This document shows, piece by piece, positions 60,201-64,000 of a stretch of 64,000 nucleotides of DNA. The stretch spans positions 1 to 64,000 of the forward strand of contig CAILWV010000003.1 of NCBI GenBank assembly GCA_903838055.1. The letters run 5' to 3'. Both the position numbers and the translations under genes were made by a program. The notes under the pieces are model-generated. The model made no database searches. It had not been told where the DNA came from and saw only the letters and a program-made list of their open reading frames with translations. The DNA is from an uncultured Bacteroidota bacterium (GTDB lineage Bacteria > Bacteroidota > Bacteroidia > Flavobacteriales > Flavobacteriaceae). The stretch's first letter is position 1. Every line of letters begins with the position of its first letter.

Positions 60201-63200
60201 AAGTTCCTCCATTATTATTAGCATAAACCTTGACATTATCAGTACCCGTAGAATTGTAAATCCAAAAAGTTAAATTAGAAGCAGAATAGGTTGTCAAATC
60301 CATAGCAGGAGAAATCATATCACCACTAACCCCACTTCCTATCAAGAAGGAATAAAAATAACTGCAATAGCCGGTATGACCAGCGCCAGTCCAAGTATTT
60401 CCAGCTGAAGCAGCCTCAAAAGTTGTACGGAAATCTCCAGGACTACGCCCACCATTATTTGTTCTTGTCCAAGTAGAAGGCCAAGTACCTGTATTAAAAT
60501 CTTGACTAATTACTGTAGTTGGAAATCCTAAAGCTGAACCTCCTAATGTTATTGATGCCCCTGAACAAATTGTGCTAGAAGTTCCGGCATTAGGAATACT
60601 TGGAATTGGGTTTACTGTAAATATAGTAGTACTTGTTCCTGTAGCTTGAGCATTTGAAACAGTAATAAATCCAGTTGTTGCTAATGCAGGTAACGTTACT
60701 GTTATAGAGGTGTCTGAATTAACAGTAAATGGAACAGCATTAACCCCATTAAATTTAACAGAGGTTGCATTTGTAAAATTGCTTCCTAGTATAGTTACTG
60801 TTGGAGTAGTTCCAACACATGCATTTGTAGGAGTAAAACTTGTTATTTTAGGAACTGTTACACAAATTATTGTTGCATCCCATCCTGCATACGTAACCGA
60901 AGTATCAGTTGTAAATTTAAAAGTCAAAGATCCATCAGAAGCAGTAGAAATTATAGTTCCAGGTGAATTAGTCCCATAAAATGATCCTGCTGGGCAAGTT
61001 GCAGCATTAAAACCTACTGGTAAACCTGAGGAAATTAAAGGAGCCGTGGTAGAGTTTCCGTTATAAATTGATAATCCATCCCAGCTATTTTCTGTTCTAA
61101 AAGAATTGAAAACAACTTTCAATTTTGAGTTTGGAGTTGAAGGATAAAAAGTATAAGTGAACGTTTCATTATTAACGTAATTAACTAATGGCCCTGCACT
61201 ATCATAAAATCTCACATTACAAGAAGTAAAATTGCCATTTGCCATATTAATTACATCTTGAGGAATTGTAATGAAATCGCCTGTCCCAACCCATGGATTT
61301 GGTGTTCCACAATTGGAACGAACCCAAAAATAATAATGTTGGTTAACCATTAATCCAGTTAACGAAACTGAATTAGCACCGGTGACTGTTCCTGTTGGTG
61401 TAGCACCTACAGCTGGTGTAATTGGTGATAAACTAACATAATAATTATAAACACTATTTGGAGTCATGGCGGCATCTGTCCATGTTATAATTGCAGTAGT
61501 ACCAGTAACACTAGCTGTTGTTAGTGCAGATGGGGTGCTTGGGGCACATGGTGGAACGGGCACAACAACAAGTGTATAATCTTCCATTTCACCCATTCCC
61601 GAAGCATTAATAGCACACGGAGTATTAGCCCCTACCCAACTTGTTGAGACACGCATACGGTAATTACCGGGAGTTTGTAAATTAGGAATTGCAAATGCTC
61701 CTGTAAATGGTCCGCCTAAATAAGTTGTTGTTGCTAAAATAGTTTCGCCTACATCTGCAAAATCTCCATCTTGGTTCCAATCAATCCAAATATAATAGAA
61801 AAAAGTTTGATCTGTTGAATCTGTCCTAACACTTGTAATAGAATAATTTACTAAAGAAGATGGATACTGTGAACACGATTGAGTGGTGTAATTAGCATAA
61901 CCACCAGTTGAAAATCCAGTAATATTATTTGTAATATTTGTAATCCCTCCATTAGTTGAAAAACTATTTACAAAAGAAGTTGTGGTTGAAGGTGCGGCAG
62001 GAATACAATAAGTAATGTTTACTGTAGTTTGAGAAATAGAACTTGAATAAGATGTGCCACAAGAATTGCTATTGGTACTAACTCTATAGTAATAAGTAGT
62101 CCCAGCACTTAATCCAGTAATTGGATAAGTTACTACATTTCCAACAGATAAATTATTATATCCCGTTACAAATGATGCAAACGTACTACTAGTGGACACA
62201 TCAAGAAAATATTGAGTAACCCCAGCAATTGCATTCCAATTTGCAAAAAAGGAAGAAGTTGTAACTGTTGTTGCTGCAGTTGCAGATGGAACTGCTGCTG
62301 GAGCGGTTACATTTACAGCACCAGAAACAGTAGTTGTTACAGTACAATTTAAATTACTTGTAATTACACAATAGTAATATAAAGTTCCAATTGTTGTAGT
62401 AAGTGGAATATAACTAGAACTATTTGTTCCTACAGCAATTCCTCCTGTTGTAGTTGCGGTTGTATTACTATACCATTGGTACGTACTAACAGTTCCGCCA
62501 GTTGCCGATGCGGTTAATGCAACAGCATTTGTTGCATTTCTACATAAATTTTGGACAGTAGAAGATGGTGATGTAGCTAAAACAAAAGTACAACTTGTTG
62601 TAGAAAAATTAATTGATGATGACCAAGGACTATAACTATCAGGGGATGAACTACATTTAGAACGCACCCAAACATAATAGGTCAATCCTGCAGTTAAACC
62701 CAAAATATCATATGAATTTGTAGCAACATTAGTAACAGTAGGGGTTATTACTCCTGTTGGCAATATTCCGGTTGTATTATAATAAATTTCATAATTAGAA
62801 GCACCAGTAGTGTTCCATGTTAAAGAAGCACTTGACACACCAACAAGTGTTGTTGCTAAACCAGTTGGAGTCGGACAACGAACACAATCCACTTTAATGT
62901 TAAATCCAACAACATTAGTTGTAGCATCCGAAGTGAATCTAATGGTTATTGAACCATCCGCAGAAATAGTAGAAATATAAGTTAATATAGTTGGTGCTGC
63001 AATAGCTGTATGCGTTAAAAGATTAGTAGCTGCATTTAAAGCCGTTCCATTATCATCCCAAACTTCAATCTTGTCTGTCGTAGCACCTGCATAATTAACA
63101 AACTGAATTCTTACTCTATCACCAGCTAAATAACCTGCGCTTGTAGGTGTAAAGGTAACTGTATTTAGTTGGTTTGTACTACATTTATCTGAAATACCTC

Positions 63201-63960
63201 CATTATCATAAAAATTATAAGTTTCTGAAGATCCAACTATAACTTGTCCACCTGCACAATTTTGAATAAGTGCTCCATTTCCATTTCTTGCTGGCACAAT
63301 AACATTGTTATCTGAAGAATTGTAAGTATCCCAAAACACATCGTCTATTTGCAATTGACCAAAATAAGTAGATGGAGGACTAGCTAATGCAGCCGATGTT
63401 GCTCTAGTATTAATATCTTTAATTCTAAATTTCACATCTGCACCCAAATTTGGCAAAGTAACCGAAACAAGATTATAAGATGAAGTTGCACTTGTAGGCA
63501 AAATTACTCCTGACACATTGTTAATATTGGTAAAAGTGGCATAACTATCTAAAGAGGTAGCATATTCTACAATAAAAGAAGGGGGACTAGATCCAGGCAC
63601 ACTAGAGTTTGTAAACGTCTTAATATAAAATGAAAATGTTTTAGGATTTGTAATAGCAGGAGTCATTAACCAACCTCCATTTGCCATTGTCTGACAGAAA
63701 ACAGTTCCAGATCTTGCATTAGCCACACCTGATCCAAATGTAACTGTTGCAGTTGATAAAGTTGTGAAATTAGGCGAAGATGTTGATGTAACTACATTTG
63801 TTCCAGGAGCAGCAAAGCTCTCAAACCGCGCATAAGGACCAATACATTGGGCATTTAAATTTGGATTACTTAATAATATAAAAAGCAAAACAATAAAAAA
63901 ACTTGTTTGAGAAAAAATGTTAAATCTATTCTTAAATCCTGAATATATTATTTGAATCAT
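57277..63960 (-). CDS. 2227-aa multidomain secreted protein with T9SS type A sorting domain
   Basis: Signal peptide; two CUB-like regions; several FN3-like modules; GEVED domain (DWNQDGDFADVGE...GEMEDYTLVV); IPT/TIG-like segment (KITSFTPTNACVGTTPTVTILGSNFTNATSVKFNGV); choice-of-anchor-like domain; C-terminal KSIEIYDIRGRELFQQ...VTSEDGKIVTKKIIF. Confidence 0.92.
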   Translation of the reverse strand: MIQIIYSGFKNRFNIFSQTSFFIVLLFILLSNPNLNAQCIGPYARFESFAAPGTNVVTSTSSPNFTTLSTATVTFGSGVANARSGTVFCQTMANGGWLMTPAITNPKTFSFYIKTFTNSSVPGSSPPSFIVEYATSLDSYATFTNINNVSGVILPTSATSSYNLVSVTLPNLGADVKFRIKDINTRATSAALASPPSTYFGQLQIDDVFWDTYNSSDNNVIVPARNGNGALIQNCAGGQVIVGSSETYNFYDNGGISDKCSTNQLNTVTFTPTSAGYLAGDRVRIQFVNYAGATTDKIEVWDDNGTALNAATNLLTHTAIAAPTILTYISTISADGSITIRFTSDATTNVVGFNIKVDCVRCPTPTGLATTLVGVSSASLTWNTTGASNYEIYYNTTGILPTGVITPTVTNVATNSYDILGLTAGLTYYVWVRSKCSSSPDSYSPWSSSINFSTTSCTFVLATSPSSTVQNLCRNATNAVALTASATGGTVSTYQWYSNTTATTTGGIAVGTNSSSYIPLTTTIGTLYYYCVITSNLNCTVTTTVSGAVNVTAPAAVPSATAATTVTTSSFFANWNAIAGVTQYFLDVSTSSTFASFVTGYNNLSVGNVVTYPITGLSAGTTYYYRVSTNSNSCGTSYSSSISQTTVNITYCIPAAPSTTTSFVNSFSTNGGITNITNNITGFSTGGYANYTTQSCSQYPSSLVNYSITSVRTDSTDQTFFYYIWIDWNQDGDFADVGETILATTTYLGGPFTGAFAIPNLQTPGNYRMRVSTSWVGANTPCAINASGMGEMEDYTLVVVPVPPCAPSTPSALTTASVTGTTAIITWTDAAMTPNSVYNYYVSLSPITPAVGATPTGTVTGANSVSLTGLMVNQHYYFWVRSNCGTPNPWVGTGDFITIPQDVINMANGNFTSCNVRFYDSAGPLVNYVNNETFTYTFYPSTPNSKLKVVFNSFRTENSWDGLSIYNGNSTTAPLISSGLPVGFNAATCPAGSFYGTNSPGTIISTASDGSLTFKFTTDTSVTYAGWDATIICVTVPKITSFTPTNACVGTTPTVTILGSNFTNATSVKFNGVNAVPFTVNSDTSITVTLPALATTGFITVSNAQATGTSTTIFTVNPIPSIPNAGTSSTICSGASITLGGSALGFPTTVISQDFNTGTWPSTWTRTNNGGRSPGDFRTTFEAASAGNTWTGAGHTGYCSYFYSFLIGSGVSGDMISPAMDLTTYSASNLTFWIYNSTGTDNVKVYANNNGGTYTQLGSTYSNYGSWTQITINLNSYVGTGFNNVRIKFTGASDGVGSSDIGVDDIVVTGYTNPILSWTPTTGLSAANVLNPDASPTVETSYVLTSTFGNGCSSSSAPVTISVDPRPTINFSAAAASTTLCYSANSQTVQLSYSAVNSAVNSALPNYNIIAYSTTSSDAILGFDPVDGDPLTPSAISINIPANTPGGTYTGSLVITNINGCESVPFIFTIIIKPKLSITTAPSVQSLCGSATLITRPLVYTATTGNPATYSITWNTTPANSFVPVTNLPLISSPINISIPGGTMGGVYTGVVTVQNNGCESSGAPFTVTINQQPTIILDPIAATLCLSSSAQTSTLSYSNIIGSPDKYKIIWNQPALDAGFINVALTNPLTTPLTNPIVFNVPAAVPNGIYTGNLTLANTGCYSSSMPFTISIGKLWNGVTSSDWATGSNWTPSGAPTLADCVTISSGTPNSPIINSNAFSNNLTINSDATLIVNPGFTLKVLDVVKNYGTLTFQDGSSLLQPNDVSNGLGIYNGGNIGNITYNRITKPINRYDYNYWSTPVSSQSLFNLSPLTLYDKYFYYDTTIDNWANSNNSDIMTPGKGYIIRGPQSYDLTIRQAFTGIFNGVPNNGTLTTPIVSNKYNLIGNPYPSAIDADLFLANTSNVLAVEGTIYLWTHNTPITNLQYTSDDYAVYNYLGGTGTTSAPSNGFNTDIPNGKIASGESFFIKGINTGGTATFLNSMRVSGSNNQFFKNSSNSSNGNSVEKNRIWIGVNDSQGGYKQFLLGYATAATFGLDRGFDGELFNKTKVCLYTLAGNKSLSIQGRPLPFQVNDIVPVGFHADSAGTFTISLYDFDGLFVDQDIYLEDKLLNVIQDLKASNYSFVCNSGTFEDRFVLRYTNSLLSNTSNVLSDESVIVYKNNQNIIISANNTILKSIEIYDIRGRELFQQKDINSSQFEVTNFISSQEVVLVKVTSEDGKIVTKKIIF

Positions 63961-64000
63961 ATTGATGTAATTTGAGGGGGTTAAAATACAATTTATTTTT

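Overview
64 kb of AT-rich Bacteroidetes DNA. It looks like a Flavobacterium-type chromosome, judged from gldJ, porU, porV and TAnnTTTG promoter boxes. Most of it is ordinary core genome. Main blocks: (i) a type IX secretion / gliding locus porV-porU-gldJ next to murF, with a 2227-aa T9SS-type multidomain surface protein at the far end of the window; (ii) a ~17.6 kb co-directional minus-strand run from a TetR regulator through paaE-A-B-C-D-G-H-I-J-Z and a PaaY-like gene to a branched-chain 2-oxoacid dehydrogenase set (E2, ilvE, fused E1); (iii) housekeeping genes (hemL, hutU, purB, guaB, pyrD, rlmH, folP, tpiA, alaS, LemA/TPM). No rRNA, tRNA, CRISPR array, prophage or complete IS was recognised. 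The unexplained signals are mostly small: four dispersed copies of a structured, covarying intergenic element (Flavo-1-like RNA); a four-helix-bundle (23S IVP/Avd-like) gene bracketed by terminal inverted repeats inside the paa operon; a paired TAAC-N4-GTTA operator candidate for the paa TetR regulator; a single-base frameshift in a small conserved gene missing from the ORF track; an intergenic repeat word that is also read as protein in the E2 linker; and a DinB/DUF1569-like extension on PaaZ. I did not find a convincing large new defence or mobile system.
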